A stretch of DNA of 64,000 nt from Marsupella aquatica (lineage: Eukaryota; Marchantiophyta): positions 21,018,001 to 21,082,000 of the forward strand of contig OZ316895.1 of assembly GCA_973895155.1 (NCBI GenBank), read 5' to 3'. The position numbers were made by a program, and so were the translations under genes. Shown piece after piece: positions 11,449 through 23,192 of the stretch. Position 1 is the first letter of the stretch. Each line of letters starts with the position of its first letter. The notes beneath the pieces were generated by a model. That model worked only from the letters and a program-made list of their open reading frames with translations. It made no database searches and was not told where the DNA came from.

Positions 11449-14400
11449 TTACAATATTTGTAAATAATTACAATGCCTTGAAAAACTATTGGAGTCTAAT
11501 ACTTTGGTAAAAGCATCCGCTGGATTAAGCTTTCCATCAATCTTGACAAGCTCAAATTCATCATCCGATAATGCCTGTCGGATGAAATGATAGCGGACAT
11601 CAATGTGCTTTACCCTGCCATCCATCACCTGATTCTTGGCAGTGTAAATTGCACTTTGACTGTCACAATGAAGATACACAGAATCTTGTGATAAGCCCAT
11701 CTCTTTGACAAGCTTTTTCAACCAAATGGTCTCTGATGCTGCTTCTGCTGCCGCTACATACTCGGCATCCATAGTAGACTTTGCAACACACTTTTGGAGA
11801 GTAGACTTCCAACTAATGCATCCACCAGCAAGTGTAAATACATATCCAGTTGTTGATCTCCTCTTATCCAGATCACCTGCGTAGTCTGCATCCACATAAC
11901 CTTGAAGCACTTTCATATTGTTTGAACTTGCATCAAACAATAAACCCTTCTTAGTGGAACCTCTGATGTAGCGCAAAATCCATTTCACTGCTTCCCAATG
12001 GACTTTTCCTGGATTTGCCATGTATCTGCTTACCTTGCTAACGGCATAAGCTATGTCTGGTCGGGTGCATACCATGAGATACATTAAACTGCCCATAGCA
12101 CTTTCATAAGGAACTTTGGACATCAAACTTTTTTCTGTTGCATCCGATGGACAAAATGCTGCAGAAATATTGAAATGCCTTGCCAAAGGAACACTCACAG
12201 CCTTAGCATCTGCCATGTTGAATTTTGAGAGCACCTTCTCTGCATATCTTTTTTGCGTCAGCCAAAGTTTGGCTTTGTTCACATCCCTGACAATCTCCAT
12301 GCCTAGGATCCTCTTGGCTGTGCCCAAGTCCTTCATCTTAAACTCAGAACTGAGTTGGGCCTTAAGCTTATCAACTTCGCCCCTATCATTTGCTGCAATG
12401 AACATGTCATCCACATAAAGTACAAAGATGACAAACTTAAAACTTGTGTTGTTCACACGCCTGATATAAACACATGGATCGTACACGCTTCGCACAAATC
12501 CAAGCGATTTCAAAAATTCATCAAAACGCTTGTTCCACTGCCTTGGGCTCTGCTTTAATCCATACAAGGATTTTAGCAATCTGCATACCAAATTTTCCTT
12601 GCCCTTTTGTACAAAACCCTCTGGTTGTCTCATGTAAATCACCTCATCCAACGATCCATATAAGAATGTCGTGACAACATCCATTTGATCTAAAACTAGA
12701 TCAAATAAAACTACAAGAGCACATAGCAAACGTATTGTTGAATACTTTGCTACGGGTGAAAAAACCTCATTGTAGTCTATACCTTTCTGTTGAGTAAAAC
12801 CCTTGGCTACCAACCGAGCCTTAAATATCTTCTCAGCATCCTCCGTGGGTCCATCTTTCTTTCTATACACCCACTTGCTGTCAACAGCCTGCTTGTCACT
12901 AGGTAGACTTGTGAGTTCCCAAGTCTTGTTATCATGAAGTGATTTCATTTCCATGCGCATCGCCGCCTGCCATTGTTGCTTCTCCATAGAAGCTAGGACC
13001 TCTTGAAATGAGGATGGATCTCCATCTTCTATCACCAATGCATCAATAGATTCTTCATCCAAATCCACTTGATCAGAAGGAAGCCAAGTTCCATACCTTT
13101 CTCGGGCTTGATGTTTGCGAGTTCCTCTTCGCACTGAAGACTCTGGCTGATCTGATTGTAGTGTGCTTTGCCTTACAGTGGTGTCAACATATTCTTCATC
13201 TGACACATCCTTTCCCCTTAAATCCTCTAGAGGAGAAGATTGCTCTTTGTTAGTAGTAGGGAATTGATCTATCTCCCCCTCCTTCAATGATTTTTCTTCA
13301 TTGAAGGATACATCCCGACTAACAAGTAACTTGCAATCAACTGGATCCCACAACCGATAACCTTTAACTTCACGCTGATAACCAAGAAAAATGCATTTCT
13401 GGGCTCTAGGATCTAGCTTAGTCCTATTGTTGCTAGGAACATGTGCATATGCTTCACAGCCAAAAACCCTAAGCTTTGAATAATCAGCAGGTCGATTGTG
13501 CCATAACTCAAAGGGGGTTTTGTAAGTAATTGCTCGACTAGGAGAGAGATTTACTAGATAAGCAACAATGTTCACAGCTTCCGCCCAAAAGATTTGTGGC
13601 AATTTAGAGTGGCTCAACATGCTCCTTGCTTGCTCCAACAATGTGTGGTTGAGTCGCTCAGCAACACCATTTTGCTCAGGAGTGTACACAGTTGTGAGAT
13701 GGTGAGTAATTCCCTTATTTGTACAATACGTGTTGAACTCGCCAGAGGTGTATTCACCACCATTATCTGATCGTAGATATCTCACATTCTTTGCAGTCTG
13801 TGTCTCAACTTGAGCTACCCATTGTTTGAAGATGGAAAGCACTTCAAACTTATGGGCAATGAAATAAATCCAAACAAATCTTGAGTAATCATCGATAAAC
13901 GATACATAGTATTGTTTGTCTGAATGCGAGGAAACCGGAGCAGGACCCCACACATCGGAATGAATATACTCAAGTACAACTTTAGAATGATGAATAGCAG
14001 TCGGAAATGGAGTTCTTGTTTTCTTGCCGATAATGCAATGATCACAAAAACTCAACTTGCATGCTTGCAATCCTGGTAGGAGATGTCGCTTGTGTAAAAT
14101 TTCCAAACTTTTTTCACTCATGTGACCAAGCCGAGCATGCCATAAATTAATTTTCTCCTCCTGAGATGTGACCAAATTGACTTCGGCAGGAAGGGTGGTG
14201 CCTTCCAAGACATAGATGTTTCTTTTCCTCTTGCCAATAAGAACTTCAGTTGATCCATGCGTGACTGTTAACACCCCATCAGTTGCACTCCATTGATAAC
14301 CCTTCGCATCCAAGTAGCCAAGAGAAATCAAATTCTTACACATTTCTGGAATGTGTCTGACATTTGATAGAGTACAGTACTTGCCACCAGATAGTTGAAT

Positions 14401-15483
14401 CTTTACGGATCCAATCCCTAAAACTTTGCAAGAATGATTATTTCCCATCAAAACAGATCCGTTGATAGGAGTGTAGGATGAGAAAAATTCACGCATATAA
14501 CACATGTGATACGAGCAAGCGGAATCCAAAATCCATTGACAATCCTCAACTTGGGAAGTGGTACACAATGCAAATCCTTCACTATCCTTTTCTCGAACAA
14601 CTACTTGGGCTGAAGAACCGGCAACTTCCTTGAATGTATCTTTGACGCGACAATCCTTCTTCATGTGGCCCACTTTATCACACTTCCAACACTTTATCTC
14701 ACGAGTAGACTTGGATGGTGATTTGGATCAAGATCTAGATCTGGATCTAAACCTCCTCCTACCAAAAGATCGGTCGTGGAACCTTCCTCGCTCCATGGGA
14801 AGTGGGTTAAACCTTTTGTTTTCATGAGATGGCTCCCTTGATTTGCCTCTTTCTACCAACAATGCTGTTGATGATGAGGTTGAGGTAGGATGAGCTGAAG
14901 AAACCAACTTAGACTGCATGTCATCGGTCAACAGGGCACTCACCACATCATTGTAGGATATAGTTGTCTTATCACGGAATAGAAGAACTCGAGACAAAGA
15001 TTGGTACGAAGGTGGTAGTGAGCTCAAGAGTTGTAAGGCTTTCTTTTCTTCGCTCAAATGCTCCCCCAAATTCTCTAGGTCAACCACAAGATCATTGAAC
15101 TGATCGATATGATCTTGAATCTTGACTCCATCAGCCATTTTGAATTGCATGAGCTTCAGGCTTGCATACATTCGGTTTGACATCTCCTTCTTGTAGTACT
15201 TGTTGCGCAATGCTTGAAACAAGTCCGTCACTGTTTGTGTTGATTTTTCCTCGAACTGCTTCTTCACATTGTTTTTCAGGTACATTCCAACAATGCTTAC
15301 CGCTTGATCCTGAAGATCATGCCAATCATCATCTTCCATCTCCTTGGGTTGAGATCTTAGTACCTTGCCTAGGCCCATCGCCCTAAGTGCATCCCTCACA
15401 TTACGTTCCCACATTGTATAGTCCATCCGACCATCAAATTTTTCCACCTCAAACCTTTGACCTCCAATCCTAGTAGTCGCCAT
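11449..15483 (-). pseudogene. gag-pol polyprotein of element A, one premature stop
   Basis: One frame of 1345 codons from the ATG at 15483, interrupted only by a TGA at 14730-14728 (codon 252) inside an Arg-Ser run, where CGA (Arg) would be expected. Domains in order: gag, with KFDGRMDYTMWERNVRDAL near the N-terminus and ALQLLSSLPPSYQSLSRVLL in the middle; a CCHC zinc knuckle (CWKCDKVGHMKKDC, about codons 265-278); protease with WILDSACSYHMC; integrase with a zinc-binding H/C region (WHARLGHMSE, FCDHC) and a DDE core (IHSDVWGP, YLRSDNGGEYTS, the Glu in GVAERLN); reverse transcriptase with YVDD near codon 1022; and RNase H with GYVDADYAGD and the AEYVAA box. The frame ends at 11449. Apart from the nonsense codon all catalytic motifs look intact. 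The polyprotein would make the virus-like particle and copy and insert the element. Confidence 0.93.
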
Positions 15484-16641
15484 CGCTAGAATGCCAAATG
15501 TAGTGTGGAGTTGCCTTCCAACAAGAAATAAACGTCGAATGCTCAGATGCGGGGTGTGAAAATAAGGCCAAAAATGAAAGTTGGTGAATTTTGAAACTGA
15601 TCACTCTTGTGTGTAGCCCACAAGGTAACGCTCCAAATGCTGAAAACGGTTTGTCAAACGGACTCTCGAGTGCCTAGAATTTTTACTCTGACCGGAGGGG
15701 GGTAAAAAATGAAATAAATACCCCTCGAGGGAATCTTTTATGCCAAAGATTCCACTAGTATGCGTTTCCAAAATTGAGCACACCAATGCTTGCCTAGCTT
15801 CCCCAAGTACACCTCTCCAAAAGTTGAAGTTGATTCGATTTTGTTTGCCGCTCAGAATCTTTGACCTTCGGTAAAAATTTAAGCCTTTGGAAAAGGAATC
15901 TTTTCGGGAAATTTCGTCCGCCCTTGTACAGCCCCTGTGGGGGAAATTCACAGGGGGCACTTCCCCCTGCCCGAGCCCTGTCGAGCCCTAAAAGGCCTCC
16001 TCGAAGTTTTTGACCTCCTCGCGCGTCCGCGGAAGTCGCGACTACTCGCGGCAGAAAGTACCCCTCGGCGAATTCACTCAAATTCCCGTCTCAGTTTTTG
16101 ACGAAATCCAATTCTAATTCAGATTCAGAAACTAGACTTTGAGGGCATCAAGATCGATATAAAGAACTCGCAAAACGGTGGAGTAATGAGGGAGAAACGA
16201 TTCATTGAAAGTGACTGATATTAAGTTATCCGCCATAGCCAAAATTTCGAGCTCAAAAAAATGAGAATTGAAATTAAGATTACTTCTCAACCGTTTGACG
16301 AAATCCAGCGATGTTGATATCGAAACGTCTAGAAAGACGAGGCGCTCAAACGTGTCTCAGTTTCAAGTCCCGATAGAACAATCAAAAAGACTGATCTGAG
16401 AAATTGACCTTATCTCTTGCCCGATAACGCAAATTGAAAACTGTCACTTACAATTGTTTCCGTTTTTGACCTCAGGCCTTTATTGTTTCACTGAAATGAG
16501 CCCCTGGTTGTGTGCTCCACACTTGTGAGAAGATTGAGTCCGATCTTCTTCCAATAGCTCCGCTTTGAAGAGGAAATCATCCGTTGTTCGCTTTGCTTGA
16601 AGCAAGTTCTATGGAGTTCCTAATCGACTGAAAAAGTCTGA
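15484..16641 (-). other. Untranslated leader of element A
   Basis: About 1.16 kb between PBS and gag. It contains a GC-rich patch (about 15900-16060). The phrase 'cccacaggggctgtacaaggg' (minus strand, about 15922-15945) has a counterpart in the leader of element B near 23935-23955, so it may be a functional RNA element. No long coding frame is shared with the other elements. Confidence 0.6.
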
Positions 16642-16653
16642 GCTCTGATACCA
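16642..16653 (-). other. Primer-binding site of element A
   Basis: The minus strand reads TGGTATCAGAGC two bases inside the 5' LTR. It is complementary to the 3' end of plant initiator tRNA-Met, the standard primer for plant copia elements. Confidence 0.93.
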
Positions 16654-16655
16654 AT

Positions 16656-16965
16656 TGTGGAGAGAAATCAGATCAGGAAAAACACTCCAAACATGCACGT
16701 GCTCAATAGTTACGTGGTTCGCCTCAAGGTTGGCTACGTCCACGGGAAGACCAAGCTTTATTAGCGGTTATGTGTGTACTCAAGCATCACCATAGCTCTC
16801 ATCTCTTGCTATATCCCTGTGTTCTCTCTTGAGAACTCTCTTGTGTGTGTTCTCACACCACATACAAGTTGAAGAGATAAGGATCAATCTCTTCAACTAG
16901 GGTTTACTCTAACCCTAGTTAACATCCTAACCATAGTTCAACCCAAGACTGAGTTAACCTCTACA
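16656..16965 (-). repeat. 5' LTR of element A
   Basis: 310 bp, TGTGGAG...CTCTACA on the plus strand, followed on the right by the target duplication CCACA. As the upstream LTR of a minus-strand element it should hold the promoter. Confidence 0.95.
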
Positions 16966-19339
16966 CCACAGGCCTTTTCCCCAGGCCAGATGTCCCCTGC
17001 CCGAACTGCCCTGGATCGGATCACTTGGTGAACGGATGAGATTTCCTGAGAGCTTTGATCAAATGGCTGGTGATGGGCGCTCGTCTGCAAATGCGAATGT
17101 CACATTTGTGTAATGTGTACTCCGGGTCACCTGGAGGACCCGGAGTACTTCTACTATGACTTGTGGTGTAATGGATCCATACTTTACTAGCAAATACGAG
17201 TTCATAGGGACAGGTGACCCTTATACCTGTATCACCTTCCCTATGGAGTGTAAACAACTATTTTTCTTGTTCAAAGTTCAAAGACCCTCAATAGCCCCAG
17301 CCCAAATATGACAGGACATGGCCACTTGTTGTCCCCATGTCCATGCCTTTGCAGGCATGTCTAGGTCACTATCCTAAAGAAGGGCACAAATTAGTGTCTT
17401 GTTGGGCTTGATGCACCAAAACAACAGACCTAACCTACTTTCCTAATTTCTCTGGTGAAATATGAGTACACACGGACAGGCAAGAGGCCACAATCCAAGT
17501 CCATGACTATTCAAATGGGGTATCTTTGGACATGCCTAGAGCCACTGCTGCTAGCTAAGGCCCATTGAACAATATGATGGAATGTCCATTTTGAGTGTCC
17601 ATGCAGATTTGACAGGCCTCAAAGAGATATTTTGCAGGTCATAAAGGACTTGATAAACAAGTACAAAGTATTTGAAAAGAGTACCATTCTAGGAACTAGC
17701 AAAGTCTTTCTTTCCCATCACTGGACATGTATAGCATACTTATCCTAGAACATGAATAGATATTTTGTCCTCTAACTATTTGTCTATGCTGAAAGTCTTT
17801 GCTAAAAGTAAGCAAGAAGGGGTGTGGGAGCAAGGCGGGGGCTCATAGTAAAAAGACCTACATTGAACAAACTTGTGGATCCCTCACTATAGTTTATGCT
17901 AAAAGGAGGGCATACATAAAAGAAGAAGTTGGTATGGCAGGTAGGAGATTGGGCGGAGGGGTATCCAGAGGCAGGAGTGTAGGGTCGTACACAGGCTTTA
18001 AAAAACATAATTACAAATGGTATTTGAGGTAGGAGAGTAACTAGGGCATACCCCTCCTCAAATACTGACAGAGGAGGGGCCGGCCAGGACCTCGGGAGGG
18101 ACATCAGGCAGTGGAGATTGGGGGTGCAAAGTGCGTGGAGGGCTGCTCAGTGGCTTTTTCATGCTCGTGTTCATGTGTTGGGTGGCTTGTTGGAAAGGAG
18201 GCTAGATCTAGTCACCTTTGGAGGGCTCAATGGGAGGGAGCTGAATGAGTTGGGTGCGGGGTTGCGGTAATTGATACCTTTTGCTGTTTTGTAGTGTTAG
18301 GGTCTCTCTTCTGGTTGATGGAGGGGCCGTGGAGGAGGACTCGACGCTCTGCTCAAACAAGTGTTGGGAGCTCTGTTGGGCGCTCGATATTGTGTTAGGG
18401 TCTCTTTGATGTTGTGCTTGAATGGAGGGGGCTTGATGCCGTGTTCATATGGACTGGGGCCTTGATAGAGTGTTAAGGTCTTGTAGCTGTGTTCGAAAAG
18501 GGTGTTGGGGTTCTAAGGGCTCATTTCTCTGCTCAATAGAATGCTGCAGGCTCTGCTGGGGGACTCTGTTCAGGGTTCAATTCTTTGCAAAAGGGGCTCA
18601 AAAATCATCCCCAATATAATGTTATTATTTTGGTAAAGGTCACCTTACAGTAAGTGCACATTTTAAATCTAATGCATGCTAAAATAATTGAGCCAAAATA
18701 TGCAACACATGTTTGCCATGTATTTTAGGGTTTGCATATGAGCTGCCAAGTATTTGCCCATCCCATTAAAGTGATGCTATTTGACATTCTCTTGCATTTA
18801 GCATCCATAGTTAGTTTTTTAAGCTATAGCATTGATTCACGCTGGCTATTCTTTTACAAATATCTGCAGCCAAAACCCTCACTCTGTACAACGGAGTATA
18901 TCAGAGATTTTCTGACTTGTTTTTTCCAAAAATTGCTTAGGTCCTACTGCTCAATTGGAAGATCTGATGGTTCTCATTGATCTGTGGTTTTCTACTCAAT
19001 GGCTATAATTACTAGCTCATCCTGGTTGAACTGTTGTCTATTCAGCTTATATTAGTGTTTCTCAAAATCTTCGCAAAAACAAACTGTTCAAAGTAACTGA
19101 GAATGAATACCAAAGAATGGCCATCAGGTCAAACAAGCTTTATGAGCAGGTGAAAGAAGAAATGGCAAGGCAAAGCAAAATTCCAAATGGGGGTTCAAAT
19201 GGAAAGGATATACATACAGTTTGGCATCATAAACAACAAACCAGGGTCTACTTTTCCGTTGCCCTTGCCGGAACTAAGATTGCTTAGTACATACTGTGCT
19301 CAAGTGCAGGCTCAGGGCGGGAAAGCATACACTTAGATG
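16966..19339. other. Spacer between elements A and C
   Basis: No gene recognised. The stretch 18290-18560 is a loose, GT-rich degenerate repeat in which 'gtgttagggtct', 'gtgttggg' and 'ctctgctgggg'-like phrases recur. Otherwise I see nothing in it. Confidence 0.55.
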
Positions 19340-19683
19340 TGTTAGATATTGCTCTAGTCTTGTGACTCATGAGCTAACCACAGTTAGTCTAACTCGGGTG
19401 AGGACTTAACTAATGTTAGCGGTAGTGCTGTTGTGCATATAGCCAGGGCTGATGCCAGACCCTGGTGGAACTTAGGCTCATTGTTACGGAGCTAGTTGAG
19501 AGATAGGGAGAGCTTGTGCTGTGGATGCTTGGTATGGCCGATCGGCCTAGAGTGCAGTAAAGCTCTTGTGTGTTCCCGTGGACGTAGCCTCATGTGGAGG
19601 TGAACCACGTATCTCTCTGTGTCGACTACTGTGCGTTGGATGGTTCATGGGCTTGCCGTTGCGAATGTCGTCTATGCTCAACA
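19340..19683 (+). repeat. 5' LTR of element C (LTR-C)
   Basis: 344 bp, TGTTAGATATTGCTC...GCTCAACA. The first 99 bp match the inverted fragment at 25880-25978 with one substitution and one 8-bp duplication. The last 240 bp or so are clearly related to LTR-B and to the solo LTR at 55 kb, while the first 100 bp are not. Confidence 0.92.
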
Positions 19684-19685
19684 AG

Positions 19686-19697
19686 TGGTATCAGAGC
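19686..19697 (+). other. Primer-binding site of element C
   Basis: TGGTATCAGAGC two bases after the LTR, complementary to initiator tRNA-Met. Confidence 0.92.
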
Positions 19698-21160
19698 ATG
19701 CCTGGGAGGTGACAAGGTTTTCCGTGATAGGTTTTTCCAGCGTTCATTGTCGATGGTACATTCGGAGTTTCGTCGCATGAAACTCGAATGTGTGTGGCTG
19801 AGCGGATAGGTTAGTGAGAGGGCTTTCTAACGGTGGTTAGAAATCGCTGATCGGTATCCGTGGTGCGGAGGAATTGAAGTTTGCGTCGTTCAGGGTTTAT
19901 TCGTGTTCGACGGTATTTCGGGGGAGAGACCAGAGTTTGCGTTTTTCAACGGTGTGAGTTGTGCGGTGTTCGGGAGATCGCACATTATAGCTCAAGTTGA
20001 AGGTTGAAGCGAGCTGGTCGTTTCGGTTGCTGGATTGCTGCCGAGTTGTTACCAAGTGAGACGTGACGAGTGACAGAGGCATTCAGGTTTTTTCACAAGC
20101 TATGGAGCTTGTTCCCATCTGAACTGGGTTTCTCTTCGTGACGACTGACTTGGTGGTAGAAATGCGAAGTGCTACGGCTCAACGGTTTGATCGCGGCGAA
20201 GCGGTCATTTTGAGCCCGGGATTGGCACTTGACGCGGAGTGAAGGCGTCGCGGCGGAAGTTGTTACTCTGCTGGAGCTGCAGACCGTGTAGGTGAAATTT
20301 GGCCACTTTTTCCGTCGGCGGCATTCACTTTTCTCGTTAGAAATAGCGGCTTTTCAAGTGAGTTTTTCATTCACTTTTTCCCGGGGGGAGTTTTTTGCCT
20401 TTAAGGGGGTTCTTTTTGGGACTTGTGTGTGTATACACACACCCTGCCCTCCCGATACTCCCCCTCCCCCGTGTATTCGCTTTCCCCCCCCGGCGCACCC
20501 CGTTTATACGGCACCTCACGCAGCGCCGGCCGGCGCTATTAGCGTGACACGCCTCGTGCCCCGCCCCCTCTTTAGGCCCCGTTTAAACCCCCGCCATCTT
20601 GCTGCTTGTAGCCGTGACAGGGCAGTCGCTCCCCGGCCGTGCCTTCGTTCGCGCCGGCCTTTATCGCCCCCGCGACCCTGCTCCTGCTATGCGCGACGGC
20701 GAGCAGCTGCCGTCGGTCGCTCACCCCTTCCCCGCTGAGTTTTTCCCAACACGGCACCGGCTGCCTGCCCCGGCGGCTGTATTATTTACTCCCGGCCCCC
20801 GCCTCAATACCCTGTACGCTGCCTGGCCCATCTCGCGTATAGGCGACGCGGATGCGCCTTTTTTATACCTGTATTTTTTTGAAATTAGGGACTTTGCACC
20901 CCCTTTAGGCCCCATTTTTAGCATTTCTTTCTCCCTTGTTTTCCCTTTGTGTCGGGACCTGCTGCCCTCCATTTTAACCGCTTGGACAGGGGGAACGGCC
21001 CCCTGTGAGACCTGTCGGACTGTGCGGGAATATTCCCAAAAAACAGATAACTGTTTTTCGGCCGTCCGACAAAGATTCCGTTCGCCGAACGGTAACTTTT
21101 TTGGTTCTTTTTCGATGAGGACGTTGCCACTGGAGTTAGCATCACGGCGCACCGATCACA
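19698..21160 (+). other. Leader of element C, partly GC-rich
   Basis: About 1.46 kb. The segment 20440-20830 is very GC-rich and pyrimidine-rich and gives several overlapping random frames, none of which resembles a protein. The end (about 21050-21160, 'cgaacggtaacttttttgg', 'gcgcaccgatcacatc') is homologous to the leader of element B at 23995-24095. It then jumps straight into gag codons, so the gag start is deleted. Confidence 0.65.
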
Positions 21161-22793
21161 TCCATTTCGTATAATGAGGTGGTGAGCTCTTTACTGTCTG
21201 ATGATGCTCAGAAGAAGCTGGGTCAATCACAGACAGCATCTTCTTCTGGCACTGCGCTGAATGTGAACCGGGGAAGACCAGCGCAGCGCACAAATGGGCA
21301 GAACAGGTTTAGATCTACATCACGGGGGAGATCTAAATCCAGAGGGAAATCGCAAGAGAGGAAGCCTCTTGCATGTTGGAATTGTGGCAAGCCTGGCCAC
21401 ATGAAAAGGGATTGTCGAGTAAAGGTCCCTATTGCATCTGCTAACGCGGCATCGAGCTCGCATGAGGTAGATTTACTCGATGATGATGACATATTGTGAT
21501 GCCAAGGTTATGCTCTCAACGTAGTGTCAAATCCAGGTAGTGATGACTGGATTCTAGATTGTGCACGTACTTTTCACATTTGCTCTAGGAGAGATTTTTT
21601 CAGTTCTTACACGGTTTCCAACGGGTCAGTGTTGATGGGAAATGGAATCCCATGTCAAGTTGTTGGACTTGGATCTGTAAGATTTCAGATGTTTGATGGT
21701 GCTGTAAGAACGTTGAGGAATGTGAGACACATTCCCAGCATGATGAAAAATCTCATTTCACTTGGAGTTTTAGAAGCAAATGGCCATCAGTGGAGTTCTG
21801 CTAATGGTGTCCTTCAGGTTTCAACTGGTACTAAAGTTGTATTGAAGGGAAAGAGACATAGCAATCTATACGTTTTGGAGGGCAGCGTAGTTTGTGATGA
21901 AGCCAATGTAACCTTATCTCATGAGGAGACGGCCCGGCTGTGGCACTTCCGTTTGGGCCACATGAGTGAAAAAGGTTTGGTTATTCTTCAGAAGAAAGGA
22001 TTACTTTCTAATTTACAATCTTGTAAGTTGGAATTTTGTGAGCACTGTGTGCTAGGGAAGCAGCACAGGAAACCCTTCGGAGTTGGAACTCACACCAGCA
22101 AGGAGGTACTTGAGTATGTACATAGTGATGTGTGGGGTCCAGCCCCTACTCTCTCACATTCTGGACGATTATACTATGTCACGTTCATAGACGATTACTC
22201 AAGGTATGTGTGGATATATTTTCTACACAGTAAGTCTGATGTTTTTGCCACTTTTAAGGAGTGGAAAGCCCAAGTTGAGAATCAGACTGGTAATAAGGTG
22301 AGATATCTACGATCGGATAATGGCGGTGAATATAGTTCCAGGGAATTTGGAACATATTGTAGGGAGCAGGGGATAACCCGCCATCTCACAACAAGTTATA
22401 CTCCTCAGCAGAACGGTATTTCTGAGAGACTCAACCGAACACTGTTGGACCGCTCGAGGAGTATGTTGAGTCAATCATGCTTACCACATGAGTTTTGGGC
22501 TGAAGCTGTCAACACTGCAGCTTATTTGGTAAATTTTTCTCCATCCAGTTCTATTGGATTCAAGACGCCATATGAAATGAGGTACGGGCGTCCAGCAGAT
22601 TATTCACATCTGAGGATTTTTGGATGTGATGCTTATGTGCTTACACCTTCCCAGCTTCAATCCAAGCTGGAGTCCAAGTCGAAGAAGTGCATTTTCCTTG
22701 GCTATCAGAAAGGTGTGAAGGGTTATAGGTTATGGGATCCAGTAACCTGTAAACTAATTGTCAGTAGAGATGTGTCCTTTAATGAGTCCAGAT
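21161..22793 (+). pseudogene. gag (C-terminal part), protease and integrase of element C
   Basis: The frame enters gag at the SISYNEVV-like segment (21161) and lacks roughly the first 250 codons present in element B. Then follow an Arg/Ser-rich region, a zinc knuckle (CWNCGKPGHMKRDC, about 21377-21418), a TGA at 21497-21499, and the same frame continuing as protease (WILDCARTFHIC) and integrase. The integrase has WHFRLGHMSEKG, FCEHCVLGK, VHSDVWGPAP, YLRSDNGGEYSS and a Glu in GISERLN. The frame is cut at 22793 in DVSFNES by the LTR of element B. The protease motif has Cys where Ser or Thr is usual (D-C-A). The missing gag start means this copy cannot make a normal Gag. Confidence 0.9.
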
Positions 22794-23178
22794 TGTTGGG
22801 TATTTACTCTTACGTCTAGGTTAGGTATGACGTGGTTGGTACAACAACGTGGGTTGGTACAACTACGTGGTTAGGTACAACTACGTGATTAGGTACAACT
22901 ATGTGGTTAGGTACAACTAAGTTGCACACTATATCATAAGAGGCATGTGTGCTTGGAGAGGTAGAACCAAGGCTCATTGTTATGGAGCCACTTGAGAGAT
23001 AGGGAGAGCTTACACTGTGGAGACTCGGTATAGCCGACGGGCTTAGAGTTCAGTAAAGCTCTCTTGTGTGTTCCCGTGGACGTAGCCTCAAGGAGGTGAA
23101 CCACGTATCTCTTGTGTCGACTATTGTGCGTTGGATGGTTCATGGGCTTGCCGTTGCGATCGTCGTCTATGCTCAACA
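22794..23178 (+). repeat. 5' LTR of element B (LTR-B copy 1)
   Basis: 385 bp, TGTTGGGTATTTACTC...GCTCAACA. It contains an array of 18-bp units of the form GGTACAACTAYGTGRTTA (about 22845-22920). It is nearly identical to copy 2 (28130-28550), apart from a 36-bp (two-unit) length difference and very few substitutions, so the insertion is recent. Confidence 0.93.
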
Positions 23179-23180
23179 AT

Positions 23181-23192
23181 TGGTATCAGAGC
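23181..23192 (+). other. Primer-binding site of element B
   Basis: TGGTATCAGAGC two bases after LTR-B copy 1. Confidence 0.92.

Larger units (their letters stand above)
10931..16965 (-). mobile_element. Ty1/copia LTR retrotransposon, element A (nearly complete)
   Basis: 6035-bp element coded on the minus strand. It is bounded by LTRs at 16656-16965 (5') and 10931-11256 (3'), both TG...CA, and by the target duplication CCACA at 10926-10930 and 16966-16970. The minus-strand order is 5' LTR, PBS, 1.15-kb leader, gag, protease, integrase, reverse transcriptase, RNase H, PPT, 3' LTR. Integrase before reverse transcriptase defines copia. The LTRs differ by one 16-bp duplication (extra CTCTCATCTCTTCAAG-type copy in the left LTR) and a few substitutions, which indicates a recent insertion. 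The only visible coding defect is one TGA in gag. Confidence 0.96.
19340..22793 (+). mobile_element. Copia element C, 5' half
   Basis: Left half of a copia element on the plus strand: LTR-C (19340-19683), PBS, a long leader, a truncated gag, protease and integrase. The reading frame breaks off at 22793 where element B inserted. The continuation of the same polyprotein lies inverted at 28129-26186. The junction codons fit exactly: AAT GAG TCC AGA T here, then CA TCA AAG GAG on the other side after removing one copy of the target duplication CAGAT. The 5-bp sequence before the left LTR is AGATG; its partner is not in the window. Confidence 0.9.

Noticed and set aside
20292-21174. Overlapping Pro/Arg-rich frames up to 191 codons
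   Set aside because: They lie in the GC-rich leader of copia element C. No frame resembles a protein and there is no counterpart in the leader of element B.
22934-23179. 81-codon frame found identically at 22934-23179 and 28129-28374
   Set aside because: Both copies lie inside LTR-B. The identity comes from LTR duplication, not from a gene.
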